Assembly: GCA_019648995.1 (NCBI GenBank)
Contig: BLXT01000825.1
Span: forward strand, 205,978-234,780
From: Plakobranchus ocellatus
Lineage: Eukaryota; Mollusca; Gastropoda; Plakobranchidae
Reading direction: 5' to 3'
DNA: 28,803 nt
The notes under the pieces were generated by a model, which worked only from the letters and a program-made list of their open reading frames with translations, did not search any database and was not told the origin of the DNA. This document shows, in pieces, positions 1-12,200 of the stretch. Numbering within the stretch: the first letter of the stretch is position 1; each line of letters opens with the position of its first letter. Made by a program: the position numbers and the translations under genes.

Positions 1-3
1 TAA

Positions 4-418
4 ACTGGACAAAGAAAACACAGAACATTGCCTAACCAAAATAAATCCACATCGACGCTAACAACTAAAGAAGAGGAAAATAACTTTTTTTAAACTGAGC
101 AATTTAAGAAAAGCCTGAGACAGAGAGAGAGAGAGTGTGTGTGTTTAGATCGGATGGTAAGGTGGCTAGGCTTCAGTGCGTTGAATATAGTTATTACTTG
201 GTGTGCAGATCTAATAGGATTTTTCAAAGTAGATCTAGCACAAAAACATCTTGACTATGTATAAGAAAAATGTACATGTATTATGGAAAAAAAAAAAAGC
301 GGTATTAAGTTAGTTTTTGTAAATGTCAGGCAGTTTGTACGCACATCACCATTCATAAAGTGTCAAAACTAGACATTGCCGGCATCTCAAATTACTTTCA
401 TCTGGGGCTGACTTGAAG
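4..418 (+). repeat. Left arm of long inverted repeat
   Basis: This 415-bp arm begins actggacaaagaaaac and ends acttgaag. It is the reverse complement, with scattered substitutions and small indels, of 1079-1487. By eye about nine in ten positions match, including a perfect 45-bp block (201-245 with 1243-1287). The outer end lies three bases from the window edge, so any target-site duplication cannot be read. Confidence 0.95.
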
Positions 419-1078
419 GTCGGGCTGCAACTTCCAAAAACCAACCTTTGATTTCTTTGATCTATTGCCGACATGGTAAGCTAGTTATCACTCTAGCCCT
501 ACTGCATCGTGCACACGTTGACTCTAAAATGATAACTATCATAGCTTACTTGTTTGTCTATCAGTGCAAGATAATTTTTTTTTTTTGGGGGGGGGCAAAG
601 GATTTATTTTTTAGCTGTCAAGACTGTGTTGGTTACTTTACCACCAGCGCCAAAGGTCTATCGAGTTACAGAACTTGTAAAATTTTCCCCATTGGCGGCA
701 TGAATTATGCCTAATGCATAATGCCGGCATGTCTGCATGTAGCACCGAGACATATCAATAACACATAAGCTGCTCCGTCTCTTTACACAGAATGTTAAAT
801 AAACGTTATGGACCGCAGATTGGATACTTGGGTTACGTTGATAGTAATTTTAAAATGTCCAATGCTATTTAAATAGGTAAAGAGTAGACGTCGGTAGATA
901 TTGCATGGATCCAACAGATGAAACAAGATAATTTTTTCCCGTCCATCGGGACAACTTAGCGGGATTTTAGCGGAGCAGCCCGGAAAACGGGATTTTTAGG
1001 CGTTCACCGGGATTTTTCCCGGCGAAAACGGAAAGTTGGCAGGTCTGGTTTTAGTAATTTAACTCAAATGAGGCCAAA
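419..1078. other. Spacer of the inverted-repeat element with CGGGATTTTT repeats
   Basis: The spacer is non-coding. Its notable part is GC-rich for this window (939-1048). The word cgggatttt occurs at 960, 988 and 1009 (third copy inside ccgggatttttcccgg), cccg/cggg pairs flank an AAAA loop near 979-991, and 1007-1022 is a perfect hairpin with 6-bp arms. The module ends with gttggcaggtctgg (1035-1048), repeated at 2467-2480. A compound T12-G9 run lies at 575-595. Confidence 0.7.
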
Positions 1079-1487
1079 CTTCAAGTCAGCTCCAGATCAA
1101 AGTAATTTGAGATGCCGGCAATGTCTAGTTTTGACACCATATGAATGGTGATGTGCGTACAAACTGCCAGACATTTACAAAAACTTAAGTTGATATTGCA
1201 TTTTTTCATAACACATTTATCTTATAAATAATAGCTACGATGTTTTGTGCTAGATCTACTTTGAAAAATCCTATTAGATCTGCACACGAAGTAATAACTA
1301 TATCTTATGCACTGAAGCCTAGCCACGTTACCATCCAATCTAAACTCTCTCTCTCTCTCGCTCTCGGTCTCAGTCTTTTCTTAAATTACTCAGTTTTAAA
1401 AATGTTATTTTCCTCTTCTTTAGTTGTTAGCGTCGATGTGGATTTATTTTGTTGTTAGGCAATGTTCTGATGTTTTCTTTGTCCAGT
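1079..1487 (-). repeat. Right arm of long inverted repeat
   Basis: This arm is the partner of 4-418 and ends ttttctttgtccagt, after which similarity stops and a CT-rich tract begins. It contains a GA/CT-rich internal stretch (1346-1372) matching the GA-rich stretch at 121-143 of the left arm. Small open frames in it are shadows of the repeat, with no protein similarity I recognise. Confidence 0.95.
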
Positions 1488-1815
1488 CTCTGTCTGTCTC
1501 TCCCTCCCTCTCTCTCTCTCCCCCTGTCTCTCCCTCCCCCCCCTTTCTCTCTCTCTCTGTCTCTCCCTCCCTCTCTCTCTGTCTCTCTCTGTTTCTCCTT
1601 TTATCACTCTGAGTGTCCCTCAGTAATTCTCACTCTTTCTTTTCTTATTTCTCTCTCTCTCTGTTTCTCTTTTATCACTCTGTGAGTATCTCTCAGTAAT
1701 TCTAACTCTCTCTCTCTCTCTATCTCTCCGTTTCTCTTTTATCGCCCTGTGTGTGTCTCTCAGTAATTCTCACTCTTTCTCTCTTTTTTTTCTTTCTCCC
1801 CCTCACTCTCTCTCG
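1488..1815. repeat. CT-rich tract with three-copy ~70-bp tandem repeat
   Basis: This is almost pure pyrimidine at first, with ctct, ctgt and ccct units. It then becomes a degenerate tandem repeat whose units start near 1591, 1663 and 1730 (spacing 72 and 67 bp). Each unit carries gtttctc, then ttttat, then cagtaattct. Open frames across the tract encode only Ser/Leu/Pro repeats and are not genes. Confidence 0.9.
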
Positions 1816-3120
1816 ATCCAGGCAATATCAAGATCCAGGACATTTCTAATTTCGCTACACTCTTAATTTTGTTTCTTGATGTGTAATCAAAATTTGATAA
1901 TGGTTCAGAGATCTAATTTAGGCTTTAGTCAAGGCTTTAGCCTACACAGACATGAATACTTTGTAGGCCGACATGACTTGCAGGGATCTCTAATTTCAAA
2001 TAGAGCAAAAAAAAAAAAAAAAAAATCCATGTTTTCTTTTATTTAATATATAGTTAAAGGGTCACAATTTTAAGCCTTACTGAGATTCTGTAGACCTGTC
2101 TCACTTAGATTTGATTTTTTTTTTTTCATGTAACCCTTTATTGAATAAGCTAGATTTTGAATTTTGTATACTGTAGTGCACCTTTAAAAAAATTCATCAT
2201 CCAGGCCCGAAGCCTACAGGTCTTTAAGGCTTGATAAATGGTGATGATATTATTGGGACTAATGGCAGTGAGTAAGGAGATACTTTCTTGCATCTTTGGA
2301 GTCGAAAACGCGTTAATTATCCTCTGATATATCATACTTAAATGTTATGGAATGTCTATGGTCGAGTATATAATTAAAGTGTAATACGGTTTATCCATGC
2401 GCATTTAATTGTATACTGGCATATTCCTGTGAGTAGAGGTGAATATTCTTGTGAGAACAATTTGGGGTTGGCAGGTCTGGAATAGGTAATTTTTAGAGCT
2501 TTTTCAGCTTCATAATAGTCAGGTAGTTTTCCAGCCAGGAAGGGATGATGAGAAATACTTAAAATATGTGAAAAAAGGTTTCCCCCCTACAAGGGGAAAA
2601 AGAAAGCATCAGTGAATCTGAGCTCAGAGGCATAGAATGTTTGAGGATTTCATGTTTTGGGCATAGTCATTATGAGAGAACAGATTGAAGTAAAAAAAAC
2701 CCAATAATTTGAGGGATCAGTATTTGGCAAAGGGATGCTTAACTGTTTAGACTTAATTTTCATATGATTGCTCAAGGCATGGCAACATCTTGGTTTTTTG
2801 GACCTTGAGAATGATAGCTTTGATACACTAGTTGCAACTTATGTAATCATTCTGAACACAATTCCTATAAAATTAAATAAAGGATGCCTCTGACTTTTAT
2901 TTTTTTTCACAAAAAATAATCCAAATTTTTACTTTTAAAAAATTAAGCTTTGGCACCGTCTTAAAAGTTGTTCACAGAATGATGCACCCTGTAAATCATC
3001 ACATTTGAAGTGAGGATATGAAATTGTAAATGTGAAATACTTAGCTGATGTAGGCAGTTAAGTTCAGAACTTTAATTTGGCGATTATTGACATATTTTTA
3101 TATCCTTTTGCTTTCTCCAG

Positions 3121-3254
3121 AATGTGCCACCACAGACGGTACAATGATAGACAAGGCGATTGGGGAGAAAGATGTGTGGATGTTTTTAACATCATCCAGA
3201 TAATTGGAGAGGGAACTTATGGTCAGGTTTACAAGGCTAGAGATATCAATACAG
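3121..3254 (+). CDS. CDK12: CDK12 exon a: glycine-rich loop
   Basis: This internal exon follows the acceptor ctttctccag and ends at acag|gtaagt. Its first base completes a codon begun in an upstream exon, so the gene continues 5' of the window. It encodes a basic linker ([10 protein letters not shown]), then [12 protein letters not shown] and the ATP-binding loop [11 protein letters not shown]. The ATG at 3122 is simply the first full codon and is not argued to be a translation start: the human protein has similar sequence just before the kinase domain. The last base belongs to a glycine codon completed by the next exon (phase 1 intron). Confidence 0.95.
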
Positions 3255-6200
3255 GTAAGTTAAATTTTTAATTTCTAAAAAATATAAGCGGAGCTGCCTG
3301 CCTATTGATTTCAGTCATTTTCTGCTGAAATGAGACCCTAACTAGTGAACTAAAATGTGATGAAAAAGTAATAATCCTACCTTTTTTTTTTTTTGTTAAG
3401 ATAAAATAAAATGACCTGTGTTATATAAAAGATGGCATGTTTCCTTTGAAGCTGTGTTTTCACATGATCAAATTAGGTAACAAATTAATTTCCATCGATT
3501 TTGCTCATAAATTATTTTTGTTTTAGAAAATTCTCACTTTGAAAAGCAGTGGGTAAATAAGGATTTGTTACTGCTGAAATAGGGGCTCAAATTAACTGAT
3601 GCTAGAGTTTCAAGTTGGCAGCTCTTGAGTAAGGGCACTATATCTTTTTGACTTACAAATTTACTGTTATATCCTTTTTGTGTGTAAAAGGTGGAGTAAG
3701 GACTATGCAAAATTCATACATCTTATGTTATTTATTGAAGGTTGAACTTTCATAGATGTCCACTGATTATGAATCCAACCGGGGCAGTGCAGCTGAGAAT
3801 GGAAAAAGAAACATTTTGTTCCTCAAACAAGATATTTAGCACGGCCTTATTTTTTAGTCGTTTTTTCATAGGTTTTTGGGTTCGGTTTTTTTTCATAGGG
3901 TATCTGTTCAATGCTTTTAAGGAACTAATGTATTAACAAGCAGCTTCTAAACTGTCAGTGGCTTTAAGGGGATGTAGGGGACTGTTTAAAAAAAATCTTG
4001 TTATTTGTATGTTGTTTCAGTTCAAAGGTGCAGATATCATTGACGTGATTACTTTGCCCCATGGATTCAACTTGTTCAATATACTTCATAAATCTTGATT
4101 AATTGAGAAAACATGCTGAGATATACCAAAATTTATATCTGAAAACAATTCTGTGCTTTAAACCTTGATAATGTAAGTTACAATTTTCACTATAGGTAAG
4201 CAAACGTAGAGGTTTTTTGCCGAATTGTTATAAATGCCATAAAAAATCAAAACTTCTTTCTCACCTGAGAAAATATTCTTTCATTACTTAATGGATTTGT
4301 CTTACATTACATATTTCCCTTTGCAGGAACTCTGGTGGCTTTAAAGAAAGTGAGACTTGAAAATGAGAAGGAAGGATTTCCTATCACAGCTGTCAGGGAG
4401 ATAAAAATTCTGCGACAGTTGCAACACCCCAATATTGTGAATTTGAAAGAGATAGTCACAGATAAACAAGATGCACTTGACTTCAGGAAAGATAAAGGTA
4501 GCTTTGAATACTTAAAAGCAGGAATTTTTGTGTTGTGTTCGGTTAAGAAATAATTTTCTTTTTTTTTTTTTTTTTTTTTTTTTAAATAATCAATACTTTC
4601 AAGTTCAGCTAAAATTGAGGTGGTAGGTCTTCCTTGACATATATTTTTTTGCATTGGTATGGCAATTAATTTTGGATTGATAGACAGGAATTTGTGCATA
4701 AGAAAATTTGAATAATGCATTTTTTAAAATACCGTTATTTTTATGTGGCAAAAAACAATTTTAAGATTGCATCTCATGGAGTTGAAAAGCTTGAAACATA
4801 CTCTTGTTTCGCTGTGATTTTTAAAGTATGGCAATTTGGTTGGGTATATCAGACCTGAAAGTTTGCCAGCAATTGCATGAATTCAAGCAATTGAACCAGC
4901 TGCGCCTTAAATAAATAGTCTTCTCCTACCTGTAAAAAATGTATTTTTAGGCCAGAAGAGGCAATATTTTGCATTTTAAAACACTAAAATTTAAAGCCCT
5001 AAAGAAGGCACAGCCCCCCTCTAACCCCCTAGCCAGGGTCAAGGCGGCCATGAACTGCGGCTATTGCAGGCAATTTCTTTTAAGCCATTTACAGGTCTGT
5101 TATATATCTATGAAATATCATCTTTGGACTTGCATTAAAGTTTGTGTTTTTTTTAAGATATCTAGGAAAATCTGAGATTTTTGCTCTCTGTAGGAAACCG
5201 ATTTCCATTTGATTGAAGATGTTTCAAAAATTTGTTAAGGCATATTTCTATATGAACATCATCTGATAGCTCTTTGGCTCAGAAATATAGTGATTCTCAA
5301 ATTGTATTTTGCATAAGGCCATTATGTTAGCTCAGTGAAGATACATACATCCTAATGTGGATGTGCTGTCGGATATCAGCTGTATCGATCCATGAACTTC
5401 TTTTTTTTTCTGGGAGGGCATATACATTATTTAAGTATTTATAATAAAACCAGAGAGGACTTTTTGCAAAGCTTTGTGGGATTAAAATAAAGAATAACAT
5501 TTAGAGTGTCTAAATACTTTATTCTTTTCATTAATCTTGATTGCACATGAGTTCATTTGTATCTGTTTTTTTTTTCAGGCTCTTTTTACCTTGTCTTTGA
5601 GTACATGGACCATGATTTGATGGGACTGCTCGATTCAGGTCTTGTAACCCTCAGAGAAGAGCATATAGCATCGTTTATGAGGCAGCTTTTGGAGGGTCTC
5701 AAATATTGTCACAATAAGAACTTCCTTCATAGAGATATTAAATGTTCAAATATTCTTCTGAATAACAAGTAAGTTTGAATATTTGTGCCACATACTGGCG
5801 CCAAAGATACCAGAGTTTTATTTTGAAAACTAGACCAAAAGAGATAACAATTTCTTTTTTCTTTTTTTTTTTTTTTTGTTGTGATATTTATTATGATTTA
5901 CAAATCAAGATAAGATCCTCTGCAGAGAGGCTAGATTTATAAATATCTGTTTTAAAATAATTATAAACGCTTTAGACATGGTTTCATGTGGATTAAAAAT
6001 ATCTTGAACTTTTATATTCGTTCTTATATTTATTTCAGAGTTTTTTAAATTGTATGCTTCTAAATCATTTACATTTGTGCAACATGTTTAGTTTCTTTGT
6101 GTGAAGAGAAAGTATGGCTGGATATGCATTATTAAACTTCAAAGCTTTTGGGTCACATATTCTGTAACTCATTATGTTAAATCCAATTAAATGTCTTTTT

Positions 6201-9200
6201 TCAATGCTGCACAACAGTCAAAATAATTGAGGAATTGTTAGATAGCATTTATTTGGCAAAGTGAAAAAAGTTATTTGTAATATTATTTGATTTGGTGGCC
6301 GTAATAGGCTATGTAAATTTCATATACATGATGATTTTTATTTAGTCATGGCAATTATTTTTCTGTACTTTTATATGTCCATTTTTTTTTATCAGGTTTA
6401 ATTCCTCTTATGTGAGCAATACATTTTTATATAGAAAACATTATTTATAAATATGATGCGTACATTTTTTTACCAGGGGGAAGATAAAACTTGGCGATTT
6501 GGGTCTGGCAAGGTATTACCATGCAGAGGACAAAGATCGCTTGTACACAAACAAGGTTATCACATTGTGGTACAGGCCTCCAGAGTTGCTCCTTGGAGAA
6601 GAGAGATATGGTCCATCAATTGATATGTGGAGTCTTGGGTAGGTTTCTATAAGACCTCACATAATTCTACGAGAGGTCTAGCCAAATTTTCACTGTTGTG
6701 ACTGATAGAATGACTTGTGTCAGCCTTAAATCCATCGCCCTCTTGTAGGTCATGTTAGTTGTATTAATTAGTGAAAATGAACATCTTTAGCTCCTTTTTT
6801 AAAATCACATCATATGAACATTGAATATTTTGAGTCTATTTATTTTCAAATTTAATGTGGGAATTGCCATCAGCCCATGCGAATGGCAACCCCCTTACAT
6901 GTAAAAAGGTAAAATCTGGACTGATTTGTTTTCTAAATGAGCCTAGATTGGTAAGTAAGATCTATCTCATCTCAATGAGATATCTCTACCTAGTATAGAA
7001 AGGCTATGCTCATTATGACATTGAAATACGCTTGAATTACATTTTGCAGTTTTATTTTTATTTTCTTTAACAACATTGAAGATTAGATTCGAGACATAAT
7101 TCCCAAAAGAGCCATGACAGACAATAGAGAGAATCCATCAAGGTTTTGATTTTATGCAGTCTCTATCAAGACTAGCTTTTAGTGCAGATTTTGTCCAGAT
7201 TTAAATTCATAATGAATTATATAATAATATATAGGACCTAGGCTTAGATCTAGATTAAGATAGGATTCCACTTGTAAGTTTGAATCTAGGTTTAATTGTG
7301 AATTCATATGGAAAACTTGCCCACATTTTAAAGCATTCAGAATGGGCCAGACTGTTACACATTAGACTTAGGCTGTACCTAGATTGTTAGATCACTTAAA
7401 GCTCTTATGATTAGCTTTCTCAACTTCAAATTTATATGGCATTTGCAAAACAGGCTGTGGAAAAGGTATATATGATTGTAGTGAGCAAGACTATATGGAT
7501 AGTACAGGAGATTATAAAAAGATGTGCTGCTTTAATTTGACAAAAGCTTTATGGATTTCAATGTTTAATTAGTTTCGTAGCTTACAAGGTTAACTAGTGA
7601 GCAGGACACAAATGTGTTTCAAAGATTAAAGCCTTGGCAATAATGGGCAAGAGTTAATAACCTGATTCAAAAGCATTTTCTCATAGTCAGAAGAAGAATG
7701 GATGGTATCTAGTTTTCAAAAATATACTTTTTAAGTCATGAAAAACTAGGCCCAAATGCATTTGAATTATACAACAAAAGCTTTAAGAAAATACTGAATT
7801 TATATAACAGCTTTAAAAATCTTGGTGGTTTCAGCTCACACCAATTTTTCAGATGCTCATTTCTTAAGTTCTGTCATACTCTAGATATTAGTAGTCTTAG
7901 ATGTGAACAATGTAGGTCTAGACTGAGTTATACAATAATAATTTTCTAGTAGGAATTTTTTTTTTTTTAGCAGCCCCTAAAATACTCTATTTTTGGCCAT
8001 CTGAAATACTCTTTTCAATTTTATCTGTTTGATGGGCCTGTAATATTGACATGCTTGCACTAAACTCGTTCAATGTTCAGCGAGTTGCTAGATATGTCAA
8101 ACTCCTTGCTACCAGGGGGAGATAATGCAGCACTTATTTTTTTTCATTAAGTCAATGTTTGACTGAAAATTCATTTATGCCTCTTCATTATGGACTTGTC
8201 AATGCTTAGGCAAAATCAAAGGCCAAAGTCTGTTGTATATGTCTATTATAATGAAGCATATGCAACACTAGATTTTTTAGAGTTCAGATCAGCTCTTCTT
8301 GGTCTACATGATTTATCATGTTTTGCAAGTCAAACTCCTCAGATACTACTCACATATACTAATCAATGTTGTGCATGGAGGGTTAATAATGCACAGAAAC
8401 TTGAGATTTATCATGTCTATGGAATATTCTCTAAAAACAGGCTTAAAATTAAAGCTCTCATCCGGTGATTTGAATGTATCGTGCAGCAAAATACAGGTCT
8501 GAGTGTCATCATGCTTGTGTTGTATGTAGTATAGATTGCTCTATGGGTGTAGGGGACAATGATACTACAGAAGATGCATTTATAGCAAAAGACAAAGAGG
8601 TAAAGCACTCTCTTAAATTTTTAACCTTTCTTCAAGTAGACCTAGCCTAGGGCACTATGTACAGGGTCTACAGAAGGTTCTGCAGAAGAAGTTATTTTTT
8701 CCATTTAAATGTAGGATTTTCGCTTAAATTGAATCAAATAGATCTGCAATTTGATTCACCATGTGATTTTGTTTTCTCAGTCAACACTCCTATTTCTTTG
8801 CCAGCATTTTCAATTTAACAGGAGGCACTCTTCAGAAGCTGATGTTCTTTTTTTATAATTTTGAAATTTAGGTGCATCCTAGGTGAATTATTCACCAAAA
8901 AGCCAATATTTCAAGCCAAAGAGGAATTCATACAGTTAGAGCTCATAAGCCGCACATGTGGATCACCCTGTCCTGCCAACTGGCCAGAGGTCATCAAGTT
9001 GCCTCTGTTCCACAGCTTTAAACCCAAAAGACAACATAGAAGACGGCTCAGAGAGGAGTTCTCATTGTGAGTATTGTATATATAGATATATATAGGACAT
9101 ACCCTCTTCCTCTCCCCCCCCCTTTTTTTTTTAACAAATTTGTGTAATGTATTTGTGTTTCATCACAGAAAAGTAAAGTTTATTTTTGTAGTAATGTTAC

Positions 9201-12200
9201 TGCTTTGTACTTATTATTGAGAAACAAAAAATTCATGTCTTGAGACCAGTCCTGATTAGTCAGATTTTGCTTACATTTTTTTAGACTAATATATTGATAT
9301 TTGTAATTTTTGTTATTATCTTGGCACAAAATCATATGTAAATTTGAGATTTTCACCATTTCAGAATTCACAAAAGGCAGCCCCAGGCCATTTCAACTAA
9401 TTGAAATGTTCAAAAGGCCATTTATAATTCATTTGGACTGGTCTCAAAACATAAAAGACTTCCCTAAGCTATCCATTGCCAAATTTATTTATTTTTTTTT
9501 TGGGGGGGGGGGTAAATTCTAGATTGTCATTTTGTTTTTTAGGGCCTATACTTATCAGTTCTTAATGGTTAATTTTACTTTATTTGTCACTACTTCATGC
9601 ATTAAATTAAATATATGAGATTTGATTATGTTTTGAAATGATCATTTTTAAAGCATGCATATCACACACTCAGGGAAAGATTTATACATATATTTTTTTT
9701 GTTCAATTTATCAAATTCCTGCATGCATGTGGCAAATTTCAAATATTCACATTCTTTTCCAAGCAGTCTTGTCTTTTGTCAGTTAAGTCTCTCATCTTTT
9801 GAGCTTTCAAAAATTGTCAAGACATTTGATCTAAAATTATAAGAAAAAGTAGAGGTGGTATGTAGGTTTCCTCAAGTGCCTTAGAGTATTTGGGAGGCCT
9901 TTGTCATTGTTGTTTGAATTTCAGCCTCCCCAAACCAGCTTTAGACTTGATGGACCACATGCTTGAACTGGATCCTGGCCGTAGGTGTACTGCTGAGCAA
10001 GGACTCAACTCACCTTGGCTACGTGATGTGGACCCTAACACCATTCCACCCCCAGAGTAAGTAAATCATATGAGTTGAACAAGCTTCAAAGAGAGGAAGA
10101 ATTACTCAGAAAAATCAAGGCAAGATTACAATATTAAAACATGTTTAAGGTTTAAGGTAAAATTTTCTCACCTCAATATTCGCCTTCGCATGCAAGGTAT
10201 TGCTGGTACATATATATTGCTAAACAATAGCAAAATTGCAAGATCTGTCCTTTTGTTTTAAGAAAGCATGATTGTCTGTCTGCAGTCGAGAACGTTCTTA
10301 TTTAAAAGCCTTGAACTGGAAGAGAGCGAAAAAGGCAATATTGAAGATATTGGATATTGTTTCCAGACTTAAGTATTCTTTTAAGTTTAGGGAGTTGAAG
10401 AAATTAATGTGGACATAAAAGCCACCGAGAAATGGCTGTTTTGCATCGTCTTACTTTCTTCAAACTATTTATTATAAATTTACTGTGATTTCTTTGAAAA
10501 TAAGTTTTTTTAGCCCTGCAATTGTCTTCTTTCTGTGCTTATAATCATGAAGGTCAAGTCACTTACTTTCAACTACTGGCTGAAACATGACTGGCCTTGT
10601 AAAGAATCCTCTTTTCTTTAAATTACAAAAAAAAAAAAATAGCATAAGGTATGAGGCAGAGGCCTTGAAATTTCACAGGTGTGCACTTTTGTTTTTTGAC
10701 ACTATCTTGAAAAACCTATGGCATCAAGAGTTGACAGAAAATTTGGTTCTACTTTTTTTGTCTTTTCAGCAGCTTTTACTATCCCTGTCCTTTTACATTA
10801 TGTTTGAGAATATTAATTAATAGTTTAGATGAATTAACATAGTTTTTTTTTAAGAGGGATTTTGGGAAGAAAAAAAAATAGTTATATAAAGCCCTAACAG
10901 CGTATGATTTTATTTCCATTATTTCACTTTAACTCGAATGTCATTTGAAAAATATATGGATTTGGAGCCAGGGTTCTTTTTCTTATCTTGATGTTTCTGT
11001 CTTTTACTTGAAAGCTGCAGCTGCAGGGGCTTTTCTTTGCCTGCTTAAGATTGTATCTCAGAAGTGGGGTCACGTCCTGAGATCACCAAATTCATGAACG
11101 TGTTGGCTCCACTTTGATTTTTTGGCAATAAAACTAATGCATTTTCTCCTCGCCAAAAGAAAAATGTTTAAGAAATGGTGTGACTATTTTTCCAAAGGTG
11201 TATCATTTAAGATTATGGATTTATTTGTAATTAAGCTTCCACACAACTTGATTCCAGCTCTTTGATTTTGATGCCTTGATGGATTCTTTTAAAAATTACA
11301 AAAGTATATTACATATTTAAGGGTAACCGGATTGTCAGAGCTGAATCAGATGTGAATAAAAATTTTAAGAAACTAGAGCATAGAGCTTGCCTACAGGAAG
11401 AGCTAAGGGGTTTAGAAAGAATCCTGCTGTGAAGTGTAATAGTAGAAAAGGCACAATACATTTTAAATATATGTTATGGTACTAAAAAATGATCTTTGTC
11501 TAGAATAGTTCTTTTTATAAAAAAACTTCTGACTAGACTGGCCTTAGTTTATTTTTTTGCAGGGTTTTATTTATTTTTTTTTTCTTTATTAACCGAAGCA
11601 TTGAATTGATATGTTAATAAGGAAGTATTATTTTTGGGGGGCTTTTTTTTTCTTCTTCCTTACTGGTCTTTGGGCTATTAGAGCCTAGTGGTTGTCTCTA
11701 TCTTTCCTTTCTGCAAAACTAATCTATTAATAATTGAGCTAAGCCAAAAAAATAAACAAATAGAGCAATCTAAAAAACCTCACAACTCAGAAACATAATT
11801 GTCAGTTAGGTGCTAAAATATATATAGTTTATAATGGAGGTATTATTTGTTATTTAAGTACTATTTTATTTTAGAAGCGGGGAGGGAGGGAAACATTTTT
11901 ACAAGTTTAAGCAATAGTGGTGATATTATAATATCTTATATTGTGAAGGGAAAAGTGACATTAAAAGTTAGGTGTGTACATTTTGTTTTCCAGACAATAT
12001 CTATGAGTGAAATAATAAAAATCAGACGATGAGTTTGACTAGTGTGAAGAAAGTTGTAATGATGACTTTATTACATGATTGTGTTGTTTGAGGTCCTCTT
12101 TAAATTTAGATCTTTCAATTAAAAAAAAAACCATATGAGTGACACTGTACTGAAGCCAACATCCAATCGAACTGATCAGAAGGTTGCCTTTCTCAGCATA

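Larger units (their letters stand above)
4..1487. mobile_element. Foldback or long-TIR non-autonomous element
   Basis: Two ~410-bp inverted arms flank a 660-bp spacer (419-1078) with no coding capacity I can recognise. The total of about 1.5 kb fits a foldback-type or long-TIR MITE-like DNA transposon. The terminal bases seen are ACTGGACAAAG. I cannot assign a superfamily: no transposase is present and no target-site duplication is visible. An inverted duplication not made by transposition is an alternative. If it is transcribed as intron, the arms would fold into a hairpin of about 400 bp. Confidence 0.6.
1..3120 (+). other. Upstream non-coding region, probably intron before exon a
   Basis: No exon is recognisable here. 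The region ends with a T-rich tract and the acceptor ctttctccag at 3111-3120, and the following exon enters in phase 2, so at least its 3' end is intron. It contains the inverted-repeat element (4-1487), a CT-rich tract with a short tandem repeat (1488-1815), A19 at 2007-2025, and a 14-bp word at 2467-2480 shared with the element's spacer. From about 2500 to 3110 I see ordinary AT-rich intron sequence. Confidence 0.75.

Noticed and set aside
448-714. 88-codon frame in the spacer of the inverted-repeat element
   Set aside because: It crosses a T12-G9 homopolymer, has no recognisable domain, and looks like chance.
1424-1685. Open frames encoding Ser/Leu/Pro-rich repeats
   Set aside because: They are translations of the CT-rich microsatellite and minisatellite tract, open in several frames at once.
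3122-3124. ATG at the first full codon of exon a as a translation start
   Set aside because: It directly follows a splice acceptor, the exon starts in mid-codon, and family members have a long N-terminal region before this point.
4335-4553. Readthrough from exon b, GSFEYLKAG, resembling the true continuation GSFYLVFEY
   Set aside because: The intronic reading only briefly mimics exon c and then stops; exon c at 5579 supplies the real family sequence.
4307-4720. 137-codon minus-strand frame
   Set aside because: It overlaps CDK12 exon b in antisense and reads through the T25 tract as poly-lysine; it is a shadow.
8190-8608. Overlapping frames on both strands in intron d-e
   Set aside because: They lie between well-supported CDK12 exons, overlap each other in three frames and show no similarity I recognise.
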